From Onchocerca volvulus (Eukaryota; Nematoda; Chromadorea; Rhabditida; Onchocercidae), in assembly GCA_000499405.2 (NCBI GenBank), contig HG738136.1, positions 1,590,646-1,654,645 on the forward strand: a stretch of 64,000 bases of DNA, written 5' to 3'. Made by a program: the position numbers and the translations under genes. Each line of letters begins with the position of its first letter. Positions within the stretch are counted from its first letter, which is position 1. The notes under the pieces were generated by a model. That model was not told the origin of the DNA and searched no databases. It saw only the letters and a program-made list of their open reading frames with translations. Shown here piece after piece: positions 1-13,015 of the stretch.

Positions 1-924
1 ACGGTCCAAGAATTTCACCTCTCACGCAGCGATACGAATGCCCCCGTCCGTCCCTCTTAACCATTATCTCAGATCAGAAAACCAACAAAATAGAACCGAG
101 ATCCTATTTCATTATTCCATGCACGAGTATTCAGGCATTAGCCCGCATTGAGCACTCTAATTTTTTCAAGGTAAACTTGCTAGCCACCATACGCAACCGA
201 TCAAGGTAACGTATGGAAAACTGGCAATATTAGCCTAGGAGCCCAGTTCTCATCCAATGGATGGACCAGGTCCTGAGACGCAGATCCAACTACGAGCTTT
301 TTAACCGCAGCAATGACGATATACACTTTGAGAGCTGGAATTACCGCGGCTGCTGGCACCAGACTTGCCCTCTCATAGATCCTCGTTAACGGGTTTAAAT
401 TGTACCCATTCCGATAACCGGCCTCAAAGAGAACGGTCTCGTTATTTTTCGTCACTACCTCCTCATTCTGAGAGTGGGTAATTTGCGCGCCTGCTGCCTT
501 CCTTGGATGTGGTAGCCGTTTCTCAGGCTCCCTCTCCGGAGTCGAACCCTTATTCTCCGTTACCCGTTACAACCATGGTAGGCACATAAACTACCATCGA
601 AAGTTGATAAGGCAGACACTTGATAGATACGTCGCCGGTACAAGACCATGCGATCAGCCATAGCTATTCAGAGTCACCAATTAACGGGCCAATAACCCGA
701 TTGGTTTTAATCTAATAGATGCGCTCGTCCAAAAGTCGGAGCTTTGGTGCATGTATTAGCTCTAGAATTGCCACAGTTATCCACGTTGGATAATCAACAT
801 CAAGTACATTATAGCTGTTATAATGAGCCGTTCGCGGTTTCACCATTATAGGTTTATTTGAACTTAGACATGCATGGCTTAGCCTTTGAGACAAGCATAT
901 AACCGCCGACAGAATCAATCGGGG
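1..924 (-). rRNA. 18S (SSU) ribosomal RNA gene, 5' part, cut by the window edge
   Basis: This is the 5' half of a eukaryotic small-subunit rRNA gene read on the minus strand; the 3' half lies left of the window. The universal 530-loop complement (ATTACCGCGGCTGCTGGCAC) is seen near 341-360. Near 850-920 the complement shows the conserved 5' segment ATGCTTGTCTCAAAGGCTAA, and the gene begins with CCGATTGATTCTGTCGGCGG, the form I associate with filarial nematodes. GC content drops sharply right of about 924, which sets the 5' end to within a few bases. I see no obvious breaks by eye, so this is probably a functional copy from an rDNA array. The small open frames inside it are not genes. Confidence 0.96.
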
Positions 925-1500
925 AAATGTATGAAAAGAATAAAAACACATTAGATGATTAATATTAAGTAGTAATTTCATCTTTGCTAACTACTACTTA
1001 ATATATCATTGTGTTATTCATTCATTCATCCATCCATTCATTCATTTAAAAATTCATTTCATTCATTTCTTTCGCTTATCAACAAATTTAAAAGTTAAAT
1101 TTAAATTTGCATATGAAATACAATATAAACTTCATAAAAAACACAACGGAGCATTACTTTATCTGATTCATGCATCATATAACGATTCGCTTTCGCAAAT
1201 CACACCATACACATAGATATTATACACACATATAAACGCATCGAATTGATGCGTGTTAGGTGATGTTTCTATGTAACAGTGTTAAATAATTGATTGCTCA
1301 TCTGTTGAAACTTTCGTTTCACGAGACAATTCATTGCTCAAGTTAGAAGAGAGAGACAACTCGCTCAACTAACATGTTATAACTTCTCCATTCTCTATTA
1401 AAGTTGCAGAAGTTTGAAGGCTTTGAACTAGAAAATATTTTACACCTATGCACGCAAATATAAATAAATACATACTAGAAAATATTTCACATCCATGCAC
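925..1500. other. Spacer upstream of 18S (ETS / intergenic spacer or array boundary)
   Basis: This AT-rich DNA lies upstream of the minus-strand 18S gene, where the external transcribed spacer and RNA polymerase I promoter should lie. No rRNA similarity is visible. It contains a degenerate CATT/CATC tetranucleotide tract at about 1018-1075. No promoter motif can be assigned by eye. Confidence 0.5.
1018..1075. repeat. Degenerate (ATTC)n / (ATCC)n tetranucleotide tract
   Basis: Runs of ATTC, ATCC and TTCATTT units occur close to the 18S 5' end. It is simple-sequence DNA in the rDNA spacer. Confidence 0.8.
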
Positions 1501-1800
1501 ATAAATATTTTTTTTTCTCTCTCGAAAAAAAGATATATATATATAGGGAGTGTACAAAACAGTTCCCTTACAATCCACTCAAACATACCAGCATACTATA
1601 TCCCATCTTGCAAAAGTCGCATAAAAATGGCTTCCTTTGCAGCATGCTTTGTATATATATATATATATATAAAATGCACATATATACGAAAAAAAATATA
1701 TATATATACAAAAAATATATATATAAATATATATGAAAAAATATATACATTAACTATTAGAAAAATCCTCGGGAATCCCGAGAAATGTTTTCGTTTTTAT
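1501..1800. repeat. AT-dinucleotide-rich microsatellite cluster
   Basis: Several separate (AT)n runs at about 1530-1545, 1652-1670, 1695-1706 and 1716-1733 are mixed with A tracts. The short open frames here are Ile/Tyr-rich translations of this repeat and are not genes. Confidence 0.8.
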
Positions 1801-2637
1801 TAAATTTATTCTTATAGCACGTTAATAAGATATTATAAATGAATGAATGGACTAACAAATATTCCATTCAGAAAGTGCTCTCTGGTATTCAAATTAATCT
1901 TCCGGATAGCTATATTTTTCCTTTTTCAGATTTCGATTCCTATTGAATTGACGCATTTGCGTTATTTTCTAGTTATCTACACTTATTGCACCGGTAAGTA
2001 GAAGAAAGCAGAAATATGTTATTTCATGAAGCTTCAAATTTAAATGAATTTACATGTAGCTCAAATTCACGCACATATTCCACTAATTCAACGCAACTGT
2101 GTCTTTCCTACTTCTTCATGCCTCAACTTGTAATGCAAATTTGGAGTTTTAGATTTAAAAAATTTTCGATATAATATGATTTAAGTTATATATTGGTCTT
2201 GCTACCAAGTGTACTTGCTATCAGACGATCCATTTTTAACTTTTGGTTTTTATAACCAATATTTTTTGACAAATAATTTGTAGCTTTAAAAGAAGTGAAA
2301 CAAAGATACCATAATTTGATTTGGCAGTATTGTGATCAAAACTTTTTATTTCTTAGTTTGATTCCGTGACAATTTTTGATAGACAATTCTAAGCATCAAA
2401 CATTATTTATAAAATGAATAAAAAAAATAAATACATTTATCTCGGTGCGATACTTTCATTGAATTTCTTAAAAAATCAGAAGCACTTATTTTTGTTAATA
2501 GTTTTTTCCTATCTGTTCTGTACTTTTGATAATATAAAAACGATTAAACAAAGGAAAAATTCTACTTCTTGCTTCATTCATAGTCAGAATTACAATAATT
2601 ATAGTGAACTTTAATATGAAAGATTAATCCATAAAAT

Positions 2638-2795
2638 TTTGCAGTATTTGCTCAATGTTACAGTTAATTTCTTGAACATTGCAGTATTTGCCCATGACGC
2701 AATAAATTATTAGCAGAACTTGCTTAATGAAACAGCAAATTTCCTGAATATTACAATATCTGCTCAGTGTCACAGTAAATTTCATAAATCTTAAT
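2638..2795. repeat. Degenerate tandem repeat, about 4 units of 35-45 bp
   Basis: Four diverged units share the pattern CAGTATTTGCTCA, then a CACAGT/TACAGT/AACAGC box, then AATTTC.TGAA. Units begin near 2641, 2680, 2714 and 2752. Confidence 0.6.
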
Positions 2796-3559
2796 GAATA
2801 ATACTTGAAGCTGTATTTAACTAGATTTCTATAATTTTCAACTTTGTTCGAAAGTCACTCCTAAACTAAATGAATTTCTCATTGCTTTCAGTACTAGAAG
2901 ACAATCATCCTAAAAATATAGTAAAAATGTACTAATATGCAACATAAAGTTTAGCACCTCTAATTATTTCATTTATCATTAAGTGGCAACTTGCACAACT
3001 TCTAAAAATACCAGTTTCAAGAAGATGAAGAAAATTGATACGATCTACAAAATAGATAATTGGCGACCTTCTAAACTCTTGGGGTTAGAAATTGCCATTC
3101 TTAACTGTATCATTTTCTGTAATATGAACTCATCTGATCAACTTATATTTGCACAGAAAGGGCATAAATTAAAGTATTAGCTTCTCGATTTTAGATGTTA
3201 CAGATAAGATATGACAAGATTGAAAACTAACATCCAGTGATTGCAAAAATACTTCAAACAAAAGATCGTGGCAAATATTTCTTCTAATTTTTCAATCAAA
3301 GAAATAAATTAAAATTTAAAAAAAACTTCGTTCACGTGACTTTTTCACTAATTGCACTGCATTTTTTCTAACTTTTTTTAATTAGAGAGAAAAATTCACG
3401 CAAAAAAAGAAAAAAAAAAGACAAATTATGTAAATTTACGCGAACTCATTAGTAAATGTTACTGATAATTTCGATCGAAAATAATTTTCAGGTAAAATTT
3501 TCAATATGAAACATTTATGCTCGTCCAGCTAGTTTATATAAATAAAAAATGTCAGTTTA

Positions 3560-4010
3560 TCTACTTTTACCTGTCACAGATGTGATAGATAAAAAAAGTA
3601 GTCATATCTATCTATATAAAAGTTAAGTTATTCGAATGCATTGTTGTGTCAAAATTTCAAAGCATTCGGTAAGAACTTGCAAGGTTGTTTCAAAAGTCAC
3701 AACGAATATTTACATTTTTATTTATATAAACAGATTTTTCGGCGGCTATTACCTAGCAGTGAATCAAATGATCGGTTACCTCACTTTGTTCATCTGTTAA
3801 TCGGAGCGTTTTGGCGGGAAACATGCTTATTCTTGCGCTTCTTGGCGGTAAAAATGTTTATCTTTATGGAGTAAAAAAAAAAGTAGATATATCTATATAA
3901 AAAGACATTCGAATATAACGTTTCAAAGAAATCGGTGAAAAACTTGCAAAAAGTTGTGTCAAAAGTCACAATGAACATTTACATTTTTATTTATTTAGAT
4001 TATCTTTATC
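3560..4010 (+). repeat. Dispersed repeat (GGCGGTAAA family), copy 1
   Basis: This stretch shares several ordered blocks with 34740-35165 and partly with 41200-41640. The blocks are CACTTTGTTCATCTGTTAAT, a GGAGCGTTTTGGCGG block followed by a second TTGGCGGTAAAAATGTTTATC unit, an A-rich AAAGTAGATAT block, and ATCGGTGAAAAACTTGCAAA followed by GTGTCAAAAGTCACAATGAA. The last block occurs twice inside this copy (about 3650-3715 and 3925-3975). The open frames across it are shadows of the repeat. Confidence 0.75.
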
Positions 4011-7000
4011 ATGAGTGAAACCATTCTAAATAAATCCACTGCAAGATCAAAGTGATTACAAATGCCAGCGAATAATTATCCTACGAACGATTGCTCACTT
4101 CATTCTAATCACAACTGAAATTTATTTTTCAAAACTAATCTTGTATTTACATTTCTATTTATTTTAATTATTCCTAATACTTTAATGCAAAATCTTTAAT
4201 TATTTGTTATAATAAAAATTTTTTTGTTTTTAGTAGCATATCTATTTAAATTGATAATTTTGTCACTTATACGTTAAGCATTGATAATTTTGGTAATACT
4301 AAGTAATAAATCGAATTCAGCAATGTATGTTGCAAAAGAAAGGATTGGTGTCAGAATAAATTTAAATCATAAAGATTCATGACATATAACTCCCATTTTT
4401 GTCATCAATTGAATTATTTGAAGTGTAAAATGAGGAGCATTAAAAGTATTTTAAAGTATATTGTTTACGTTAAGTGATAGCTGATTGATACTGATTTGAT
4501 AAATAATTGTTAATCATAACTTACCTGTATAAGATTGGGCGACAAAATCAAGTTCAGATTAATTTTCCATTAAAACTCTGGAAACAGTTGTCTTTTACTT
4601 CTGACAATAATTTTATATCGTTTTTATTCAAATCAAAATTATTGTTATAATTATGATCTTTATAATCTATCTGAAGATATATTATCACTTTAACAAAGTT
4701 TACTTATTCAATCATCAATAAAATATCACTATAAATTCGTTTGTCAATGAAAACTTTTATTTTTATTTCGAAATTTATTAAAATTGAACAAATATTTGCT
4801 TTAAATCAAACAATCTATAAGGGAAATTTATTTCTTTTCCCTCCTCTTCCTCCGGATAACTGCAAATTTACTTTGAAAATGGATTTCGAATGATATTTTC
4901 AAGAATTTCAAAGTGCAATATTTGATGACTGTTGTCAAACATTTGAATTTCACCCTATGCCCCTAAGTTCTTGACATATAATAAGTTTCCTGAAAAAGCT
5001 CTCAAATTCTCAACGAATCATCAAATTTTTTATTTGAAGAGAAATCGAACAAAATGAACAAAAAGAAAACAAAGTGAACAGAATCTATCCATTCTTTTAT
5101 GTTACATATTTAATCTTGAAATATGAGCTTATTTTTGCAACAAATTTCCATCCAAATGAAATAACAACAAAAAACACGACTCAATTTACAAATGGATATT
5201 CACTGAATTTTATCTGATAGATAGTAATCTACTACCTGAAGATTGAAAGAAGGTAGCTTTTGAAAACTATCTCCAGATATTGTTGGGGAAAATATCTGCT
5301 CTATTAATCTTAAAAAACTTGCAATTATCTTAAACTATATAAGAATTGAAATTCAACTATCGATTAATTTACAGCAAAGTAAACATTGAATATACTGAAC
5401 AACCGAATTCAAGGGTAATTCGAATTACATAATTCAGACTAATTCAATCGTGAATTAATTGCTACTTTACTCCTCACTACTTCCAAGGAAATTACTTCAA
5501 AACAAAGTTTCTCTGTCGAATATTCAAAATCGGAGTAAAAATTAAAAATTATTAATATAACCATACTGTGCAAATGGCTATCATAGGGATTGTAAAAATA
5601 AGCATGAAAACAAGCGCAGAACGTGTCATGTGCCGTGAAAAAGAAAGACACGCAGAACGTGTCATTTCAGATGAAATTTTTTATTATCAAATATTTCACA
5701 AGAAAGGATCCAATCATCAAGAATGATAGAATCCCCAGGTACTAAAATATTGTTATCATGCCCATTTCTTAATTCTGAACTTTTTATTTCTTCCGAAATG
5801 CGTTAAAAATTTTGAATTCACTTGAACAGCTGAACTTTTCCATTTTCCAATAATGCAAATTATTAAGGCCTCGATCATTTTTTAATCTCTATAATGACAT
5901 AAGATCATTATTTTCACGTCATTGTTCCTAATCCTTTGATTGTGACATGTACCCCCAATCCAATGTATCCACGCTTAACTTCCGAATTCCTATTTGACTT
6001 CTAAATCATTAGATTCTTGAACCTGAAATATGACTAGAAAAATAAATAATCAAGCTATCTTTAGTAATTTCCTGCTTTAGCATGAAAACTTTCTATTTCC
6101 AAAAACTTTTATTATAATAATTTCTAGTTAGCAATATTCCAGACTTCTTTTTTTTAATATATACATGAAATCATAATATTACGTCAAATATATCTCGGAA
6201 TTCATACTTGTACAATATGTCGTTGATAACATAATTACATGTTATCAATCGGTAGTTTAACAGAAGCAATGATAGGTCAGAAGACAACGCAACAGAATAA
6301 ATGTAGAATTTTGGTAACAATATCCTGATTTTTTTGCAGAATTATATTCATGAATAAAAATAAGCATAAAACAAGAAACAAAAACCAGTAATAAACTGCA
6401 AGCTGCATACATGCAAAAATAGTTGTATTTCTTTAATTTACAAGCAAAATTTTAAGCTTTCAATAGAATCGGATCAGCAAATAAGAAATCAGTTCCTTTT
6501 AAATTTTAAATTAAACTAAATAATTCCGGTAGTCCTAAAATGAATTTAATAGCTTCTATAAGAAGATTGCAATTTTCTAAAATTTGAATCTAAGAAAAAA
6601 AACTTGACCCCATTTTCATGAATATTATTCATCAGTTGTTCCATAATTCATGTTACAAAAAGGTGGTCAACATTTGCGATCCAATTATTCAAACAAAATA
6701 ATATCTTTTTAATCATAATAAAAATTCCTCAAATTGTCGCATTTATTACAATTATTTCAAAAAGCAGGAACATTTAAGTATTTACAAAACAAAAAGCTAA
6801 TATGTAAATGGGAATGGAACATTTGTTAAGATCTGTCACCCGAAAATTATTTGCATTACATAGAAAAAAGCATTGACTCACTGAATCATCATTACAATAG
6901 ATATATAACTTGATAAGTGAGGTAATATCGAGCTGTTTATCCATAATGATAATGGATAATTTACTTGTAATAGTAAAACTTGGAATTTTCTAACCGCTAA

Positions 7001-8113
7001 AGCTAGAATAAAAACAAATTTATCAATTTATTGATTTAAAATTTTATTTGAAAAATGTCTCTTCATTTTTTTTTCGCTATTTTTTTGAGACTTTTTAACC
7101 TAATTATTTTTAAATTATACAAATATGATAAATATATAAGCCAGATGTTTAATTTGATTTCATTCTTCTTAAACGAAAATCTCGGAAAATGTGAAAAAGT
7201 TAGGGAGACATTAATCTTCCATAATTTTGCGAAATAATTTATTATGCGTAAATAAAACCTGAAAAGGACCCAAATTTGGGCACTGAAAACAGAGAATTAA
7301 GCAATATCAAATAACAAAAGCGAGAAAAGAGGATTATGTGAAAATAGCGGGAACGGAAACTAACAAAGACAAATTTTTTCGATGAGATAGAGTGACTTTA
7401 AAATTTAGAGTGAAAATTTTGAAACCGTAAGCGAAAGAGTAACGAAAAAAGAGAAGTGAGGGAAAAGAAATAAATTATCTAATTCCACTGCAACAATCAA
7501 TAGAATTAAAAAAATCTACCTAGCTCAGATAAGTTAAACAAAATAAATTCTTCGGTTTTCGATTTCTATCAAGCTTGATGCTTCAATTTTAATCCCAGAA
7601 ATGGGACTTTTCCTTTTCTCTTAGAAACAATCCAAAATAATGTCATACTTGAATTTCTAGATGAATTTCGAAACAGCAAAACTTTAAATGCCAACACAAA
7701 AAAGACATATAAAGGCAAGCCGTTTGAGAAAATTCTTTTAACACGCATAAAGTAAAGATATTTGCATATTTTCAATGCAAAACATACCCATTTAATCTTA
7801 TGATAAATAGCAGAAATAAGAATATTAATCTCTTAAAGTGCTTCTATTATTTGAGTTCGTTTTTCAGAAGACGATTGGAATTGTTGGTAATGCCAATCAG
7901 TGATTCACTAAGTAAACAATAATGCAACATTTTGCTTATCAAGCATTGTGGATGAAAGTCATCTATAACACTAATATATGTATTATAACTGCCTTCTAAT
8001 TAATACCCTCTGAATTCGTAGTGATGACGAGAACGGCATAATTCCATAACGTCTTAAACCCAAAAAGGAACTGATACCATTTAACGAAAAAGATAGTTCA
8101 CAAAAAACAAAAA

Positions 8114-8114
<1 letters not shown>

Positions 8115-8172
<58 letters not shown>
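8115..8172. repeat. A58 homopolymer tract
   Basis: An uninterrupted run of 58 A follows CAAAAACAAAAAC. It could be the poly(A) end of a decayed retroelement, but no element body with target-site duplication is recognisable. Its length is probably uncertain in the assembly. Confidence 0.8.
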
Positions 8173-8173
<1 letters not shown>

Positions 8174-9147
8174 AACGAAAGCATAAGGAGGAAACAAAAG
8201 AAGAAAAAATAAAACAAATTAAGAGTAAATAAAAAAGACCATTTCTAGCTATGAAGAGAAAAAAGGGAAATGCCTGAGTAGAATATTTACAACGATTTTC
8301 AAACAAAAAAAAGAGATGATTAACTGAGAGAGGCAAGAAAAAAAAGTCAAAAAAATATTAGAAAACCAGCATCGCGGAACAGAGAGAAGTAATATGAATA
8401 ATCACTGCAGGCTAAAAGTCGAAATATATGAATTATGGCTAATAATAAAAGAAGACATGATAAAAACATTTATATATACATATGTTCATTTTTCAAACAA
8501 ATAAATGAGTTGAAAGAAACATAGATTCAAACTATGCAAAAACCAGTGTCGTGCTGAGATAGATGTATCTGCGTTTTAATTTTTGATTATCGACCTAAAA
8601 CAGTCTTTGATAATGATTCTAGAACTGAACTTCAGGTCGATCTTCGATATCAGAATAATTCGACCTAAGAAAGATTTAGTATTTAAGAATTTCAGACACT
8701 TGAAGAAAACTTGGACTTCCGTTCTTAAAGTTAGGTTTTGATAAGCGAATAAACTGATAGATTAACTCAGCTCAAATCAATTCTTATATTACGGTGTTAC
8801 AGGAAAATAACACTATAAGCAATAACAATGCTATGATGCATTAAAATAATTTGCCTGCAATATTTTTTGCAAAAAAATCAATAATTTTTTTGTGAAGGCC
8901 GCGTTTACTTCTTTGCAAATTTAATTTAAATTTCTCAAGGTATTTTTATAGCAAAAACAACCGCCAAATTTATATAAATAAAAATATAACCGTCAGTAAT
9001 GGCGGCTGAAATCAATTCCTGTCTTGAATTAAAAAATTTTCCGCAAAACTGTGCAATTTATAAAATTCTTTCAGGAAAGCATCTTTTTTCTCCTCAGAAA
9101 GTAAAGTGCAATTCAATAAAAATACCACATATTATTTGATGGTAAAT

Positions 9148-11169
9148 TCATTTTGTCGGGGCCATAGGATCAGCTGGAGCTTCATCGCTATGCAGAGAAT
9201 CAGTTCTAGAATCGTTTCTATTCGTGGAAAGTTCCATCAGCGGTGTCTCTTCAACAACTGCTAATGATGATGGTTTTCGATTATCTTCATCCCGTATTAT
9301 GAAATTTTTTTCCATGTGTCGAACAATTAAACGTAATGCCTCCACATGATCTTCCATTTCCTAAAATATAAATGAAATAAACAACTAAACGCAAGTAACA
9401 CAAAAAATAAAGTACACTTTACAATGAATTCTTGATACAAAGAATTCGAAACGAAAAATTACATTTAAGATTCCGTCGAATGAATCCATGTGTTTCGGAC
9501 TAATCACTGTAAAAGGAAATGCAAGAGCCCAACACGCACTGACAAGTGATGAAGCACGAGCTTCCAGCAGACGCACATCTATCTGGAAGTGATATTCATT
9601 AAATTATCCAAAATAGTCTGTTATATATAAGTTAATTTTAGTTATCTATTAAAACAAAATCTCATACGCTTTTCACAAAATGAATCCTTATTGTTAATTT
9701 ATCATAAACAAACTTTGATGGCAGATTAGTCATAAACATAACAAATATAATTAAGACTACTATATTGCGATAATTTTGTTTGATAAAAATGAATAAAAAT
9801 TTTGTTTCTTTTCCCTACTATGTCACATTTTTGATCGCATAACTCTGGATATCTTAAATATTTTGGATATATAAAACAAAGAGAAAAAAAATGGAATCGA
9901 TAAAAGTTTATTGCACCTGGCTAGCAGCCACTGTTCGTATCAGATCATCGAAACGAGGCATTATTCGGGCTGTAGCTGTAACTACTTGCTCATTGAGTTT
10001 CGGTGCAATTGAATTAAGCTGAATAATAGAAAGTTTTTCGGTCAAAGCATGACATAGCTTCAAGACTACAACACAATGCTGCAACATTCCGGAGACATCA
10101 TAAATCCATTGATTGCTATCCAGAACTTGGGCTGAAACAAGCAAATGTTGTTTGATTTAAAAAGTATTTGCAATCAATATTTTACATAATAAAGAAATCC
10201 AAAATTCATTCGAATCGTAGTGGTAATTAGAATCGAGTATAAACTTAGTCTGCATCAGAAAATACATCGTTTGACTAAATATCTTATCTGTTTATATTCT
10301 GCCTAAAGTATAATATTTGATAAGCTTCTCTGATTCCGAAAAGTTAAATTTTTCCAGTTATTTTTGTTTTTTTTTTTGGCACCTTCAGCAATAACAGTTT
10401 TTAAAGAATATTACTAATTTTAATTTTAGCAACTCTAATAATTCTGGAAAATGATTTCTAAAGGCATCCACATACTAATTTCTTATTCATCGAAGTAAAG
10501 AGAAATTATTTTTCAAATAGTTTGATTTTTAGCTCATTTCACTAATGTTCAACTTTCTGTACATAACTACATAACTATATGGATCAGTTATATAATCTGA
10601 TTTAGACGGCTCATCGGAAATGGAAGATCAGATACAGCAGATAATGCGTTCAAAAATTGGTAAGTTGACAAACCTTAAGTCCGTTCATTAATGCTAATAT
10701 AGTTAGAACTACTGACCAGTATGTGATTATAAGCCTAACATAATTATAATTCTATACCATTATCATTACATTGAACAAACGGATAGCAATGATAGAGATA
10801 CGAATAATTTCGTCACACTTTAAAATACAGTATCAGACTTGCTCAATTTTTTTTTTTTGCAGAAAATATGAAATTCGCAAATCATATTTGTACGATCAGT
10901 CTATCATATGTTTGAAAATAAAGACAAGAAAATATATGCAAAATTTTTCTTATATATAAAGCCAAGTAAATAATACCAATAAGAGGTCCAAGTTGCATCA
11001 CACTTTCGACATTTTCATTACTAACTTTGCTCAAACGCAATGATGTCATCGCAGCACGTAAACGTTCCTTTGCTTGTGCACGTCGTCGACACATAATGAT
11101 TAGGATGAATGATGAGAAACAAAATACAGAAGCTAACACAAACAGTGCCAAATAAACCACTATTTCCAT
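9148..11169 (-). CDS. TMEM98: TMEM98-like membrane protein, 4 exons
   Basis: The 246-residue model joins exons 11169-10977, 10131-9917, 9582-9463 and 9360-9148. All junctions are GT-AG and hold phase. Residues about 3-26 form one N-terminal transmembrane helix followed by CRRR, as in TMEM98 of animals. Exon 2 matches the family core: QWIYDVSGMLQHC, LKLCHALTEKL and ARIMPRFDDLIRTV correspond to the human EDWIEDASGLMSHC, LKICHTLTEKL and AKRISPRVDDVVKSM segments. Exon 3 starts VRLLEARASSL (human KLLDARTTAL), and exon 4 carries MEDHVEALRLI (human EEHLEVLREA). Length is close to the human 226 residues; the extra part is a charged C-terminal tail. TMEM98 is a one-pass membrane protein; vertebrate copies restrain the factor MYRF, and the nematode role is inference. 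The start is the first ATG of exon 1. It has no close neighbours. Confidence 0.85.
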
Positions 11170-12162
11170 TCTAAAATCATAAAATTAAATAAATTTAAAG
11201 AAAATATTTTCCTGTCGATTAATCATAATTTTTTTAAGGTAATATTTCTTGCTTACCTAAGCAAAAAAAAAAAAAAAGAAAATCGCTCAAGATAACTTGA
11301 ATATTTACTTTTCTTGTTACATTGTCAAGAGTCCAGATTTTTATTCCGAACTATCACTGGATATGAAGATCAATATTTACTTCTCCAGTTCGTTTTTTTT
11401 TTTTTTTTTTGAAATGTTGAAGTTCGATGTCAATGCCATTTAATAATAAAATGACGATTCAAAAAGTATAAAAATAGGTACAAATACATAAATCTAAAAT
11501 ACGATAAGAATACTAGAACTTAGTTTTTCTTTTTTAAATATCCGTATAATATTTTTAATCAATGATGTACGAATTATTTACCTATTTATTTCATTCACTG
11601 TATTGAGTTATGAACTGCAGCTGAGATTGAGCATCGAAAAGTTCTGGATAAAACAAAAAATTAATTTCATTTATTCCATTTAATTAATTTCATAAAAAGT
11701 GATATTCAAAAATGTGCATGTTTCTAATTACATCTATTAAGTTACTTATTTCTGAAGTTTTCATTTTTAAAAAATGACAAAATACTAAGTAGAGGGAAGA
11801 ATTTGAATTAAAAATAAAGCTGAACTTGCATAAACTCTCCAATCTTACCGATTCCAATTCGTTTTAAATCAATGAATTTCAAAATAATCTTCTGTAAATA
11901 TTCGAAAGTTTGCTTCTTTTTATTATAGTAAATAGATTATTGAACGAATAGCTTCAAATGACTCAATAATGTGTCATTCAAAATTTATCTGCAAAATATT
12001 ATAATTTAGTAAAGATTAAAAAGTATCGATAACTAAACGAAAATAAGCATAAAAAATTAGTCAACGCTTCGAGTCGTATAAATAAATGAATCTATGACAT
12101 AGATTCGATAGCAGGCTGTCATCAACAGTTACACAATCATAACTCGAATAAAAAACAACCTG

Positions 12163-12830
12163 CCATAGATAAAGTTATCAGAAAAAAACAAAAACAAACA
12201 AAAAAATAAATATAAATGGTATCATTTCAAGCAAATTATCAATAATTAAAACTAATTTTTAAAAATTAATACCTGAGTAAAAATTTGTTCAAAAAATTCT
12301 TGAAAAAAAACATTTAAAAAAAAAATCAATAAATTGCATTATACATGTAAAAACAGGAGAATAATACCTATTTTTCTATTCATACTTGTTTATGTATACG
12401 TTGTGTGCGTATACGAATACATATTTTTAAGTATCTTATGCATGTATATTATATTTTATCGTAGTAAAAAAGAAAAAAAAATAATCAACAACATGATATG
12501 CTTAAAAAAAAAGCAACTTAACATAGACAAAGTTCGCAAAAAAACAAACAAACAAACAAACATAAATGCTATTATTTTAAGCAATTTTTCAATGATTAAA
12601 ACTATTTAATTTTTCAAAAGAAGGAAAAAAAAAAGCTTGAACAAGAATTTATTGCAAAAAATTTTCGAAAATAACATTTTAAAGAAAATCCATAAATTAA
12701 CTATACATAGTTAAAAATAGGAGAATAATACCTGTTTGCCTATTCATACCTGCGTATGTATGCATACATGTGTATTCATATATATATTTGTAGACAATCC
12801 TATGCATATATAATCATGTTTTATGCAATA
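12163..12830. repeat. Diverged tandem duplication, period about 360 bp
   Basis: The block from CATAGATAAAGTT (about 12165) to the TATGCATGTATATTATATT stretch (about 12455) recurs from CATAGACAAAGTT (about 12522) to the TATGCATATATAATCATGTT stretch (about 12820). The best-kept core is GGAGAATAATACCT, at 12356 and 12720. Confidence 0.7.
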
Positions 12831-12944
12831 AAATATAATATCAATAATTGATCATTTATCATTTTATCATTGATATCATTGTTATAAGAGGAAAATTAGG
12901 ATGGATTGTAGCATAAGTGCGAGCGAAACTCTAGTCTAAAACTA

Positions 12945-13015
12945 ACTACTACTACTACTACTATTAATACGACAATTGATGATAATGATGACAATAATAA
13001 TGATGACAACGACGA
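12945..13015. repeat. Trinucleotide-rich patch (ACT)n then (GAT/AAT)n
   Basis: Five to six ACT units are followed by an imperfect ATGATG/ATAATA stretch. It is simple-sequence DNA between genes. Confidence 0.7.

Larger units (their letters stand above)
1801..9147. other. Long gene-poor intergenic region
   Basis: About 7.3 kb with no exon I can support. It holds a degenerate tandem repeat (2638-2790), a copy of the dispersed GGCGGTAAA family (about 3560-4010), a 58-base A tract (8115-8172) and two copies of CGCAGAACGTGTCAT near 5613 and 5652. All open frames are short, AT-biased and lack splice context. Confidence 0.6.

Noticed and set aside
201..981. Open frames of 84 and 89 codons on the minus strand
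   Set aside because: They lie inside conserved 18S rRNA sequence.
3641..3978. Open frames on both strands
   Set aside because: They fall in a copy of the dispersed repeat and are not kept open in the other copies.
7983..8336. 117-codon open frame with a long Phe run
   Set aside because: It is the translation of the A58 tract and its flanks; no protein-like composition outside it.
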